From NCBI GenBank assembly GCA_039180865.1, contig JBCDCZ010000227.1:1-7305 (forward strand): a DNA stretch of 7,305 bases, written 5' to 3'. Below are positions 1-6,483 of the stretch, in pieces (position 1 is the stretch's first letter; each line of letters starts with the position of its first letter). The position numbers and the translations under genes are program-made. This DNA comes from JBCDCU01 sp039180865. GTDB taxonomy: Bacteria > Pseudomonadota > Alphaproteobacteria > Rhizobiales > JACESI01. The notes beneath the pieces were generated by a model. That model was not told where the DNA came from, did no database searches, and saw only the letters and a list, made by a program, of their open reading frames with translations.

Positions 1-1
1 G

Positions 2-3000
2 ACGATTTTCCCGCGATATGAAGGCATTGTGAATCTTGCGGAAATCGAAGCGGTCGAGCATGGCGGGGAAGATCAGGCTCAGCGCACGCGCAAGCCTGAT
101 GGCTGGACCCTGGAAGGGGCTTACAAATTGAGCCGTGAGGCTTTCTTACTGTCGCAGGCGAATTTCATCGATGGTGCAAGAGATGCGCCGTTGAATCTGA
201 CCGGCGCGCTCAGGGTCCCGTTCAGCGAGGACACCCGGTTTGACGCGCTGATATCCTCAAGGCAGATCGACCTTGATCGCACATACGGCAAGGGTCCGAC
301 TGAGCCCGTCAATTTGGGTGAGGCCGGTGCTGCGGTCGTGAATGTTCTGAAAGGCCTGCCGAAGCCGCCGGTACCAGGCGAGATTGGTTTCGATATACCC
401 GGGATTGTCGTCGGCGGCGATGTCATCCGCTCGGTTCATTTCGATGCGACCCCGACCGAAACGGGCTGGCATATTGAAAACTTCGGCGCATTACTTCCGG
501 GCGCAACCCAATTGCGTTTTGACGGCGATGTTGCGTTGGATGACGAAGCCGGTCTCGAGGGCCGGTTTGACATAGTTTCAGAACGCCCGGTTGCGTTCGC
601 CCGATGGTGGCGACCGACCGAAAGCGATGCGATCCGCCGATTACGGGTCGGCGACTACGCAATACGAGGACGCCTCGGTGCCCGTAGTTCCGACCTCGAC
701 TTTACGGACCTGGATGCCCGGATCGGAGAATCGGATTTCTCAGGTACGGTTTCCGTCGCGCGATTAACGTCGGATGATAAGCGTTTCGATGCCGATCTTG
801 CTGCGAAGCGACTGGATTTTGATGCGCTCAAGGTTCTTTCGGCACTCTTTGTTGGCGACAGCAATGTCAGTGGTTTCGGGCGAGGAGACACTGTCACGGT
901 GAAAATTGCCGCGGATGCTTTCGTTGCTGAGGCTGTCGAAGGACGCAAGGTCAATCTTGATCTGCGCATTGCCGATGGAGAAATCGACATCAACGATTTG
1001 CGCATCGAGGACTTTGCGGGCTTGAAAGTGGACGCTGCCGGTAACATCGGCAATCTTCTGAGCGATCCGGAAGGCCGTTTTTCGGGAAACATATCGGCAC
1101 AGAATACCGCTGGGCTGATCAAGTTCGGAGATGCCTTTTTTCCCGGTCACCCGGCGCTCGACTATTTGCGTCGGCACGGTTCCGCGCTGATGCCGCTTGA
1201 TGTCGAAGTCAATTTTTCAGGCGTTGAGACCGATGACGCAAAGCTGAAGAGTGATATTGCGGCAACCATCGCCGGTACCGTTGGCGTCGGAACCGTCAAA
1301 GCCGGGCTGCGGTTTCAGGGAGGTACGGAGGCGCCGCTTTCGGGTGAAGTCGAAGCGTCTTTGGAGGCCGACTACGAGAACACGGCTGATCTTTTGAAGC
1401 AGCTTGGATGGTCGATGGTTGACCTTGGTGAAACCGGATCAGCTCAATTGAACCTGACAGCGAACGGGATCCCACAGGACGGTGTCGTCGTAGCGATCGA
1501 CGCCACACTTTCTGGGGTCGGTCTGACTGCCCAGCAGAAGGTTTCCTTTTCAGAGGATTACATGCCCACTTACAGGGGAGATTTTCGCCTGAAAAGCGAG
1601 GATACCGAGCCGCTTGCGCGCAGTCTTGGTTATGCGTTTCCTGCGATGGGGCTTGGTACGCCGGTCGATGTATCCGGAACCCTTTCCGGCGACGGGTGGA
1701 GCGGTAAAGTCTCTGGCCTCGATGGACGTGTCGGGCGAGACAATGTCAAAGCCGATCTCGCTTATGAGGGAAAAGCTCCGGGCATCTCAGACGCCTGGCA
1801 TTGGACAGGCTCTCTCTCCACGGAGCGGCTCGCTGTTCCATGGTTTATGGCGCTTGTAACGGGTGAAGTGATCGTGCCGGAAGGTCTCGCGCTTGAGCCT
1901 ACCGAGGCGCAAAGCGGTACAGATAAACACCCGTCGGTTTGGCCGCAACGTGTATTCGGTAAGCCCTATTATAGCGGGCTCTCCGCAGACCTGGAAATCG
2001 AGGCCAACGAAGCGGTGTTTGGCGATGCTCACAAGGTCCAGAAGCCGCGTTTTAAACTGCGGCTGCGGCCTTCCGAGATTGGTTTGTCAGAACTCGCGGG
2101 GCGTTTCGGGAACGGAACGATCGAAGGGCGGGTACTCATTCAGAATATGGAAGGGGAAGTCTCCTTGTCCGGCCTTGTGTCCTTGAATGGAGCATCGGCG
2201 GGTGAGGTTCTATGGAATGATGGCGTAAGACCATTGGTTGACGGGCGGTTGACAATTACGAGCCAGTTCGAGGGTGTTGGTCGTAGCCTTGAAGCGGTTA
2301 TGGCAACTTTGGGCGGCGGCGGGTCGTTGCAATTGGACGATGCAAGAATAAGACGGCTTAATCCGTCCGCATTCGGTTTGCTCACGGAGGCCGCCGATCG
2401 TGAACTGACGCTTGACGATGATACTGTGAAGCCGCTCGTCAACAGTCACCTTGATGCGGGGCACCTGAAAGTGGAAGAAGCCGTGGCGCCCTTCACGATC
2501 AGTTCCGGCGCGCTCAGGATTGCGGAAACAAGTTTTGAAACGCAGTCCGATGTCGAAACGCTTGAGGCGTTTGCTGGTGCGACGTTGAACCTTGTCGACC
2601 TGACGGTTGACGGCTCGCTCGCGCTCAACGTGAGTTCGGTTGCGCTCGATGACGAACCGGTGAGTGGTGCCGCACCAGAAATTGCTGTTTTGTTCAAAGG
2701 ACCATTGGACACTCCCGAGCGTAGTTTGGACATCCAGCCATTGCTTGGCTATCTGACAGTCCGGCGATTTGAACAGGAAGTGCGCCGGGTTGAAATCCTG
2801 CAAGCCGACATTCTCGAAAAGCAACGCCTGTCGCGCTACGCACGCTGGGTTTCGGCTGAAGAAGCGCGCGAGCAGCGAGAAGCTGAAGAAGCGGAACGTT
2901 TGCGGCTTCTTGAGGAAGAACGCCGCCAGGAGGAAGAACGGCTCCAAGAGGAGGCGAGGGCAGCCGAAGAGGCACGTCTTCTTCGCGAAGCGGAAGAAAG

Positions 3001-3268
3001 AGCGGCCGAAGTAGAGAGGGTGCGGCTTGAGCGTGAGGCGTTGCAGCGTGCTCTCGCGGAGGAAGAAGAACAACGCCGACAGGCGGAAGCTGTGGCGGAA
3101 GAGGCTGCGCGCAAGCGTGCCGAGGCTCTTGAGCGCATTGGCAGACAACAATCCGGGTCCAACCTCACCGGTGTGAACGAAAGGCCTTGGCGTGCTCCGG
3201 CCCAAAGTCGCGAGCGAAGGCTGCCCCCGGTTGGTGCTCCCCTTGAATTGCGTCCGCTTGCCCGTTAA
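2..3268 (+). CDS. AsmA/YhdP-like envelope protein, 5'-partial, with C-terminal coiled coil
   Basis: The reading frame is open to the left edge (codons from base 2 give TIFPRYEGIV before the GTG at 29), so the true start, and probably an N-terminal membrane anchor, lies outside the window. About 1,080 residues are visible. Most of them are alternating polar and hydrophobic beta-strand sequence with many D/G turns, typical of AsmA-family proteins that span the periplasm. The stretch around nt 2290-2390 (GGGGSLQLDDARIRRLNPSAFG) resembles the AsmA-like C-terminal region. Known members (AsmA, YhdP, TamB relatives) are inner-membrane anchored and support phospholipid transport or outer-membrane assembly; that role is inferred here. 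From about nt 2765 the protein changes to a Glu/Arg/Ala-rich coiled coil (about 120 residues), followed by a short basic, proline-rich end. The stop TAA at 3266-3268 overlaps the stop of the convergent RHH gene. Family call is fairly sure, exact subfamily is not. Confidence 0.8.
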   Translation, partial: TIFPRYEGIVNLAEIEAVEHGGEDQAQRTRKPDGWTLEGAYKLSREAFLLSQANFIDGARDAPLNLTGALRVPFSEDTRFDALISSRQIDLDRTYGKGPTEPVNLGEAGAAVVNVLKGLPKPPVPGEIGFDIPGIVVGGDVIRSVHFDATPTETGWHIENFGALLPGATQLRFDGDVALDDEAGLEGRFDIVSERPVAFARWWRPTESDAIRRLRVGDYAIRGRLGARSSDLDFTDLDARIGESDFSGTVSVARLTSDDKRFDADLAAKRLDFDALKVLSALFVGDSNVSGFGRGDTVTVKIAADAFVAEAVEGRKVNLDLRIADGEIDINDLRIEDFAGLKVDAAGNIGNLLSDPEGRFSGNISAQNTAGLIKFGDAFFPGHPALDYLRRHGSALMPLDVEVNFSGVETDDAKLKSDIAATIAGTVGVGTVKAGLRFQGGTEAPLSGEVEASLEADYENTADLLKQLGWSMVDLGETGSAQLNLTANGIPQDGVVVAIDATLSGVGLTAQQKVSFSEDYMPTYRGDFRLKSEDTEPLARSLGYAFPAMGLGTPVDVSGTLSGDGWSGKVSGLDGRVGRDNVKADLAYEGKAPGISDAWHWTGSLSTERLAVPWFMALVTGEVIVPEGLALEPTEAQSGTDKHPSVWPQRVFGKPYYSGLSADLEIEANEAVFGDAHKVQKPRFKLRLRPSEIGLSELAGRFGNGTIEGRVLIQNMEGEVSLSGLVSLNGASAGEVLWNDGVRPLVDGRLTITSQFEGVGRSLEAVMATLGGGGSLQLDDARIRRLNPSAFGLLTEAADRELTLDDDTVKPLVNSHLDAGHLKVEEAVAPFTISSGALRIAETSFETQSDVETLEAFAGATLNLVDLTVDGSLALNVSSVALDDEPVSGAAPEIAVLFKGPLDTPERSLDIQPLLGYLTVRRFEQEVRRVEILQADILEKQRLSRYARWVSAEEAREQREAEEAERLRLLEEERRQEEERLQEEARAAEEARLLREAEERAAEVERVRLEREALQRALAEEEEQRRQAEAVAEEAARKRAEALERIGRQQSGSNLTGVNERPWRAPAQSRERRLPPVGAPLELRPLAR

Positions 3269-3495
3269 ATGCTGCTCTTTTCAGCGGCCTCTACGCGTTC
3301 CCGAAAGTACGATAGGACAAAAACCCGGATTGCTGACGACAGGTTGTCGCCTTCATTTCGATCAGCATCGATACGGGCAATAATCTTCGTGGCGGTCGTG
3401 CCTTCGGCGGCAGAAATATCCCTCAGAGCGTCCCAGAAAGGCGCTTCGAGCGAAACACTCGTGCGGTGGCCATACAAGGTGATCGAGCGTTTCAT
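3265..3495 (-). CDS. Ribbon-helix-helix domain protein, 76 aa
   Basis: This small protein begins MKRSITLYGHRTSVSLE and continues with FWDALRDISAAEGTT and LSSAIRVFVLSYFRERVE. The order is short basic beta strand, helix, turn, helix, which I recognise as the alphaproteobacterial RHH_4-type (PF13467) family. RHH proteins usually bind DNA as dimers through the strand, so a regulator is a reasonable inference; no target is known to me. I chose the ATG at 3495 because AAGAGGT lies just upstream at good spacing; an upstream in-frame ATG at 3534 lacks comparable support and would add 13 residues not typical of the family. It lies 78 bases downstream of the DUF4169 gene, and its stop overlaps the AsmA-like gene by 4 bases. 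An 8-bp inverted repeat lies just before its ribosome binding site. Confidence 0.85.
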   Translation of the reverse strand: MKRSITLYGHRTSVSLEAPFWDALRDISAAEGTTATKIIARIDADRNEGDNLSSAIRVFVLSYFRERVEAAEKSSI

Positions 3496-3512
3496 CGCGA
3501 TACCTCTTGGTG

Positions 3513-3570
3513 CCGACGGCGTCTTATTGTGCAATGTCAGATCCGGTTTACGTGGGCGTTGAGCCGTCGG
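3513..3570 (-). repeat. 8-bp inverted repeat in front of the RHH gene
   Basis: CCGACGGC at 3513-3520 and GCCGTCGG at 3563-3570 are perfect reverse complements separated by 42 bases. They fill most of the gap between the DUF4169 stop codon and the RHH ribosome binding site. In the minus-strand transcript the arms could close a hairpin with a 42-nt loop whose base lies about 4 nt before the AAGAGGT sequence. It is not followed by a T-tract, so it does not look like a terminator. It could be an intercistronic RNA element or a two-site operator. Confidence 0.5.
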
Positions 3571-3573
3571 TCT

Positions 3574-3768
3574 TTACTCGCCCTGTTCGTCCGGTTTTTC
3601 ACGCTTGTGCGCATCGAGATTGCGAATGTTGCGTTCTTTGCTGATCTCGATCGCGGCTTTGTCGGACTTACTTTGTCCGAACGTGATTCGGTTGGCCGCG
3701 GCTTTCGCCGCTTTGTCTTTACGTTTCTTCTGCTTGCGAGCACGCCTTAGATTTATCACTTCGGCCAT
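3574..3768 (-). CDS. DUF4169 family small basic protein, 64 aa
   Basis: The 64-residue product begins MAEVINLRRARKQKKRKDKAAKAAANRITFG and is highly basic with Lys/Arg/Ala-rich helical sequence throughout. The N-terminal xNLRRxRK followed by NRxxFGxxK is the pattern I associate with DUF4169 (PF13770), a short alphaproteobacterial family of unknown function. There is no signal peptide, membrane segment or cysteine. It begins 21 bases after the sspB stop codon on the same strand, so it is very likely translated from the sspB transcript. The basic character would allow nucleic acid or ribosome binding, but that is only a guess. The ribosome binding site is weak (GGGAA a little far upstream), which fits translation coupled to sspB. 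Confidence 0.85.
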   Translation of the reverse strand: MAEVINLRRARKQKKRKDKAAKAAANRITFGQSKSDKAAIEISKERNIRNLDAHKREKPDEQGE

Positions 3769-3789
3769 TAAACCGATTTCCCGATGGAA

Positions 3790-4395
3790 TTATTCCGCTT
3801 TCTTTCGAAAAGCGTCGAGGGAAACAATATCCGCGCCCGTTTTTTCGTCACTCTCGCTGTCCTCAACCGCAGCATCATCCTTGTCGGTCGAATCTTCAGC
3901 CGGTGCTTTTTCATCACCGAGTTTCAGCATTTCTTCTGCGATTTCTTCTGCGCTCTTCGCCTCATCCAAAAGGGCAGGGCTTGCCGGAAGGGTTGTTTCT
4001 GCGGTGCCAGGTTCAGCGTCTTCCTGGGCGAATTCTTCCTCGGATATATCAAATTGCAATCCAAACTGCACAGACGGATCAACAAAACTCTTGATCGCTC
4101 CGAACGGGACCATGAGGCGTTCCGGCACTCCGGAAAACGCAAGTCCGATTTCAAAGGACTGATTATTGACTTCAAGATCCCAGAATTGGTGCTGGATGAC
4201 GATCGTCATCTCTTCAGGATACCGTTCTCGAAGGCGCGATGAGATGCGCACGCCGGGAGCCTGAGTGTTGAAAGTAATGTAAAAATGGTGTTCGCCCGGA
4301 AGGCCTGCCCGCATGACTTCCGTCAAGACTTTCTTGACGACGCCGCGCATCGCTTCCTGTGCCAACACATCGTATCTGATCAGATCTTCAGACAT
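3790..4395 (-). CDS. sspB: SspB-type ClpXP adaptor protein, 201 aa
   Basis: Stringent starvation protein B family (PF04386), alphaproteobacterial type. The family delivers ssrA-tagged proteins to the ClpXP protease in the cytoplasm. Residues about 1-120 form the substrate-binding domain; GLPGEHHFYITFNTQAPGV, RLRERYPEEMTIVIQHQFWDL and ERLMVPFGAIKSFVDPS are characteristic. Residues about 120-185 are an acidic, Ala/Glu/Asp-rich and probably flexible linker. The end, IVSLDAFRKK, matches the short C-terminal module that docks on the ClpX N-domain. At 201 residues it is longer than E. coli SspB (165), as expected for the alpha-type linker. Start is ATG at 4395 with a purine-rich AAGAGCGAAG upstream. 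It lies directly downstream of ssrA on the same strand and heads the sspB-DUF4169-RHH cluster. I see no convincing separate promoter in 4396-4510. Confidence 0.95.
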   Translation of the reverse strand: MSEDLIRYDVLAQEAMRGVVKKVLTEVMRAGLPGEHHFYITFNTQAPGVRISSRLRERYPEEMTIVIQHQFWDLEVNNQSFEIGLAFSGVPERLMVPFGAIKSFVDPSVQFGLQFDISEEEFAQEDAEPGTAETTLPASPALLDEAKSAEEIAEEMLKLGDEKAPAEDSTDKDDAAVEDSESDEKTGADIVSLDAFRKKAE

Positions 4396-4513
4396 AGCTT
4401 CGCTCTTGCTCTTGCGTTAGCAGTTTTGACCACATCCCGAATAATTTCAAGAAGCCGGGCCCAACAAACACTTTAACGGCTTTCAGCAAGGACTTTTCAC
4501 CGATTTTTTCGGG

Positions 4514-4534
4514 AAAACCGAGGTCGGACCTCAA
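4514..4534 (-). terminator. Possible Rho-independent terminator of ssrA
   Basis: On the minus strand TTGAGGT-CCG-ACCTCGG (4534-4518) can form a 7-bp stem, two pairs being U-G wobbles, with a 3-nt loop, and is followed by TTTT (4517-4514). It lies shortly after the expected 3' end of the tmRNA coding piece and before sspB. The stem is short and the T-tract only four, so it may be leaky and let some transcripts enter sspB. Confidence 0.4.
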
Positions 4535-4544
4535 AGCCCAAGGG

Positions 4545-4759
4545 AAGGTGGAAGCTTCTGTTGCCAGGTGCTTCCGGTACCCCGCCCAACGGTGCTAGCC
4601 GTTGGGGCTTAAGTTCGGTTTAGTGGCACCGCATTACGCAGCGACAGCATAACCTTCAGCATTGTTGTCATTTGCAACTACTGATTTGACCCGATAACGG
4701 TGGTATCATACCGAGCAAAAGCTCAACCTTTACGCCCTCGTCGATCCTATTTCGCCCCC
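4545..4759 (-). ncRNA. ssrA: tmRNA coding piece
   Basis: It starts with GGGGGCG of the acceptor stem at 4759, followed by the D-arm-like AGGATCGACGAGGG and a region with GAGC/GCTC that fits pseudoknot 1, then the tag reading frame and two downstream hairpins. The approximate length of 215 nt is an estimate; the 3' end is placed after the GGAAGC/GCTTCC hairpin. Confidence 0.8.
4634..4675 (-). other. ssrA: ssrA tag reading frame (ANDNNAEGYAVAA, stop)
   Basis: From the resume codon GCA (4675-4673), thirteen codons followed by TAA (4636-4634) give ANDNNAEGYAVAA. With the alanine carried by tmRNA itself the added tag would have 14 residues. The N-terminal AND.N part corresponds to the region SspB binds in studied species, and the terminal AVAA is a ClpX/ClpA recognition end. 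The bases TAGT just before the resume codon resemble the conserved frame-setting sequence of other tmRNAs. Confidence 0.95.
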
Positions 4760-4830
4760 GCCGAAAACCAGCTCAACTGATCTGTTTTAGTCCGCTTCCC
4801 AAGCACAAGGCAGCGCGAACTGGGTTTGGG

Positions 4831-4905
4831 TGGAGGCGCCGGGTACCGCCCCCGGGTCCGATAGGTTTATTACGCAGGCCATTTATTGCCATAGCTGCAA
4901 GCAGC
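4831..4905 (-). ncRNA. ssrA: tmRNA acceptor piece
   Basis: This part carries the 3' half of the tRNA-like domain: the T-arm (4855-4839), the 3' strand of the acceptor stem (4838-4832) and the discriminator A (4831). The predicted transcript start near 4905 is followed at once by a GCTGC-TT-GCAGC hairpin (4905-4894), probably a precursor leader that is trimmed. The mature 5' end therefore probably lies between about 4893 and 4870 and cannot be fixed from the sequence. Confidence 0.8.
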
Positions 4906-4911
4906 ATTCTG

Positions 4912-4940
4912 AATATAAGCCTGATCGGTTAAAGATGCAA
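4912..4940 (-). promoter_or_regulatory. Promoter of ssrA
   Basis: On the minus strand TTGCAT (4940-4935) and TATATT (4917-4912) are separated by exactly 17 bases. The -10 box matches the sigma70 consensus at 5 of 6 positions and the -35 at 4 of 6. Transcription would begin near 4905, directly before the GCTGC/GCAGC hairpin and upstream of the acceptor piece. Confidence 0.7.
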
Positions 4941-5006
4941 AAACTGATTGTTTGCTATCCGGGATTTCGGCAGCACTCGAAGCCCTGCGGCACCGCAACC
5001 TAAGTC

Positions 5007-5040
5007 TTGAGAAATCGTGGCATACGGTTCAAAATACCGT
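5007..5040 (+). promoter_or_regulatory. Possible promoter and operator of the DUF2853 gene
   Basis: TTGAGA (5007-5012), a 17-base spacer and CAAAAT (5030-5035) make a plausible but weak sigma70-type promoter. The -10 box lies inside an inverted repeat, ACGGT (5024-5028) and ACCGT (5036-5040), which would suit a repressor site. Transcription from here would give a 5' leader of about 130 nt. The pairing is short and chance is possible. Confidence 0.3.
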
Positions 5041-5112
5041 TCGATTTCAGCATGTAAGGCAAAGTTGAGCTTGAATTGCGTGGTTTTTTCGTGTGTTGAT
5101 AAGCGCCGTGAA

Positions 5113-5129
5113 CCGGAATCCTATTCCGG
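5113..5129 (+). repeat. Perfect hairpin in the DUF2853 leader
   Basis: CCGGAAT-CCT-ATTCCGG forms a 7-bp perfect stem with a 3-nt loop, about 40 bases before the DUF2853 start codon. No T-tract follows, so it is not a classical terminator. It could stabilise the leader or be a protein binding site. Confidence 0.45.
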
Positions 5130-5170
5130 GACCACCGAAGCGTGAGATCTGACAGCCGCGGGAGGGGCAC

Positions 5171-5485
5171 ATGAGCGATTATTATGCTGACGTTCAGAAA
5201 TATGATGGCGGGGCGAGCGAAGAAACCGTCTCGAAAATCGTGAAACATTTGGGAATTGCCCTGCGCAATAGAGATTCATCGCTGGTGTCGTGCTCCGATC
5301 CGGATGAACTTGGACGGGTTCGCGAAAAGTGGATGTCCAAGAAACTCGGCATGACGGACGATGCGGCATCAGATGCAATTATCGCTAAAGTCTGCGAGGC
5401 GATGAAAGACGCCAAGTCGAACAAGTCACGCGTGACATTTTATTATTTGTGCGCCAAGGAAGCCGGCAAGCTCTCTTCGCTTTAA
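5171..5485 (+). CDS. DUF2853 family protein, 104 aa
   Basis: The product begins MSDYYADVQKYDGGASEE and contains KIVKHLGIALRNRDSSLVSCSDPDELGRVREKWMSKKLG, the conserved core I associate with DUF2853. It is a small, predicted all-helical cytoplasmic protein without signal peptide or membrane segment; its function is unknown to me. The start is well supported by GGGAGGGG four bases before the ATG. The gene stands alone: divergent from ssrA and separated from thyA by a strong hairpin terminator, so it is probably a single-gene unit. A leader hairpin and a possible operator lie upstream. Confidence 0.88.
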   Translation: MSDYYADVQKYDGGASEETVSKIVKHLGIALRNRDSSLVSCSDPDELGRVREKWMSKKLGMTDDAASDAIIAKVCEAMKDAKSNKSRVTFYYLCAKEAGKLSSL

Positions 5486-5530
5486 TCGGCTGTCCCGCTT
5501 CGAACGGGCATAACGACTATCAAAATGTGG

Positions 5531-5556
5531 AAAGCCCGGGCACAAGTCCGGGCTTT
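5531..5556 (+). terminator. Rho-independent terminator after the DUF2853 gene
   Basis: AAAGCCCGG (5531-5539) and CCGGGCTTT (5548-5556) form a perfect 9-bp GC-rich stem with an 8-nt loop, 45 bases after the DUF2853 stop. The A and T runs are part of the stem, so it could work in both directions, although the T-run is only three bases. It separates this gene from the thyA-folA operon. Confidence 0.75.
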
Positions 5557-5568
5557 AGCCAACTGCGT

Positions 5569-5598
5569 TTGACCGGCTGCATCCAATCCGCCTATGCG
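5569..5598 (+). promoter_or_regulatory. Possible promoter of thyA-folA
   Basis: TTGACC (5569-5574) matches the -35 consensus well, and CTATGC starts 17 bases later at 5592, resembling the CTATAT-type -10 of alphaproteobacteria. It lies just after the DUF2853 terminator and would give a leader of about 75 nt before the thyA start. The -10 box is a poor match. Confidence 0.35.
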
Positions 5599-5677
5599 TG
5601 ATACACTCATTATCGGATGCGGGCCGTGCGGCTTACTCGGTGTTTTGAGAGTTTGCATGGTCCGGGGAGAACGGTTC

Positions 5678-6472
5678 ATGCGCGAATATCTCACCATGAT
5701 GCGGCACGTGCTGGAAAACGGCACGATGAAAGAAGATCGGACCGGCACCGGCACCCTGTCGGTTTTCGGATATCAGATGCGGTTTGATCTCAGTGACGGG
5801 TTCCCGCTTCTGACGACGAAGAAACTTCATCTCAGATCGATTATCCACGAACTTCTCTGGTTCCTGGCAGGTGATACCAACATCAAATATCTGAAGGACA
5901 ACGGCGTCTCAATCTGGGATGAGTGGGCAGACGAAAATGGTGATCTTGGTCCGGTCTACGGTCACCAGTGGCGGTCATGGCCTGGCCGTGACGGGAATAC
6001 GATCGACCAGATCGATAAAGTCGTGAAGCAGTTGCGGGCCAACCCGGACAGCCGACGCCTCGTCATCTCAGCGTGGAACCCGGCTGATATCGACAAAATG
6101 GCGCTGCCGCCCTGCCACGCGCTTTTTCAGTTTTATGTCGCTGAGGAAAAACTTTCGTGCCAGCTCTATCAGCGCTCAGCGGATATTTTTCTCGGTGTGC
6201 CGTTCAACATCGCGTCTTACGCTTTGCTGACCATGATGATCGCCCGGGTTACGGGGCTCAAACCGGGTGAGTTTATCCACACACTGGGCGATGCCCACCT
6301 TTATACGAACCATCTTGACCAGGCCCGCGAACAACTGAGCCGTGTCCCGGGAAAACGACCGCAAATGACGATCCGGGATCGCGGTCAGGATATTTTCGAT
6401 TTCGTCTATGAGGATTTCGAACTCTTGAACTACAACGCAGCGCCCCATATCCGCGCGCCGGTAGCGATCTGA
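5678..6472 (+). CDS. thyA: Thymidylate synthase, 264 aa
   Basis: It converts dUMP and 5,10-methylene-tetrahydrofolate to dTMP and dihydrofolate in the cytoplasm. The length equals E. coli ThyA (264) and the alignment by eye appears gap-free. Visible key residues are Arg21 (EDRTGTGT), the catalytic Cys146 in PPCHALFQFY, the phosphate-binding QRS at 165-167, Asp169 and Asn177 in the conserved PFNIASYALL, and the ending APVAI. I chose ATG 5678 because GGGGAGA precedes it at good spacing and the protein then begins MREYL, matching the family; an in-frame ATG at 5594 would add 28 residues foreign to the family. folA follows after 11 bases and recycles the dihydrofolate made here. Confidence 0.97.
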   Translation: MREYLTMMRHVLENGTMKEDRTGTGTLSVFGYQMRFDLSDGFPLLTTKKLHLRSIIHELLWFLAGDTNIKYLKDNGVSIWDEWADENGDLGPVYGHQWRSWPGRDGNTIDQIDKVVKQLRANPDSRRLVISAWNPADIDKMALPPCHALFQFYVAEEKLSCQLYQRSADIFLGVPFNIASYALLTMMIARVTGLKPGEFIHTLGDAHLYTNHLDQAREQLSRVPGKRPQMTIRDRGQDIFDFVYEDFELLNYNAAPHIRAPVAI

Positions 6473-6483
6473 AAGAAAACGCG

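Larger units (their letters stand above)
4540..4905 (-). ncRNA. ssrA: tmRNA, circularly permuted two-piece alphaproteobacterial type
   Basis: tmRNA rescues stalled ribosomes and adds a degradation tag. In minus-strand order the gene holds the acceptor (3') piece first and the coding (5') piece second, the reverse of one-piece tmRNA. The 5' end GGGGGCG (4759-4753) pairs with CGCCTCC (4838-4832) to make a 7-bp acceptor stem in which the third pair is G-U, the alanine identity pair. A T-arm CCGGG/CCCGG (4855-4851/4843-4839) encloses a 7-nt loop GGCGGTA. AGGTT (4729-4725) of the coding piece pairs with AACCT (4867-4863) of the acceptor piece, consistent with helix P2. The resume codon GCA starts the tag ANDNNAEGYAVAA. 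Downstream, stems CCCAACGG/CCGTTGGG (4606-4585) and GGAAGC/GCTTCC (4575-4550) follow. CCA is not encoded directly after the discriminator. The outer ends are estimated from the promoter and the last hairpin. Confidence 0.93.

Noticed and set aside
2210..3205. Long minus-strand reading frame of 331 codons opposite the AsmA-like gene
   Set aside because: It lies antisense to the beta-rich end and coiled coil, whose repetitive GAA/GAG/CGC codons keep the opposite strand free of stops. The product looks like no family, and no ribosome binding site was seen.
3496..3534. Upstream in-frame ATG for the RHH protein
   Set aside because: The extra 13 residues do not fit the family start MKRSITLYGHR, and the clear AAGAGGT sequence serves the ATG at 3495.
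3605..4162. Plus-strand reading frame of 185 codons opposite DUF4169 and sspB
   Set aside because: The product is Ser/Ala-rich low-complexity sequence mirroring the acidic SspB linker; both genes on the other strand are recognisable families.
4832..4860. Ordinary tRNA gene suggested by the T-arm and acceptor strand
   Set aside because: No anticodon arm or D-arm precedes it; the matching 5' strand and the tag reading frame downstream show it is the tmRNA acceptor piece.
5594..5677. Upstream in-frame start for thyA
   Set aside because: It adds 28 residues absent from ThyA proteins, overlaps the candidate promoter, and has no good ribosome binding site, whereas ATG 5678 has one and gives the exact family length.
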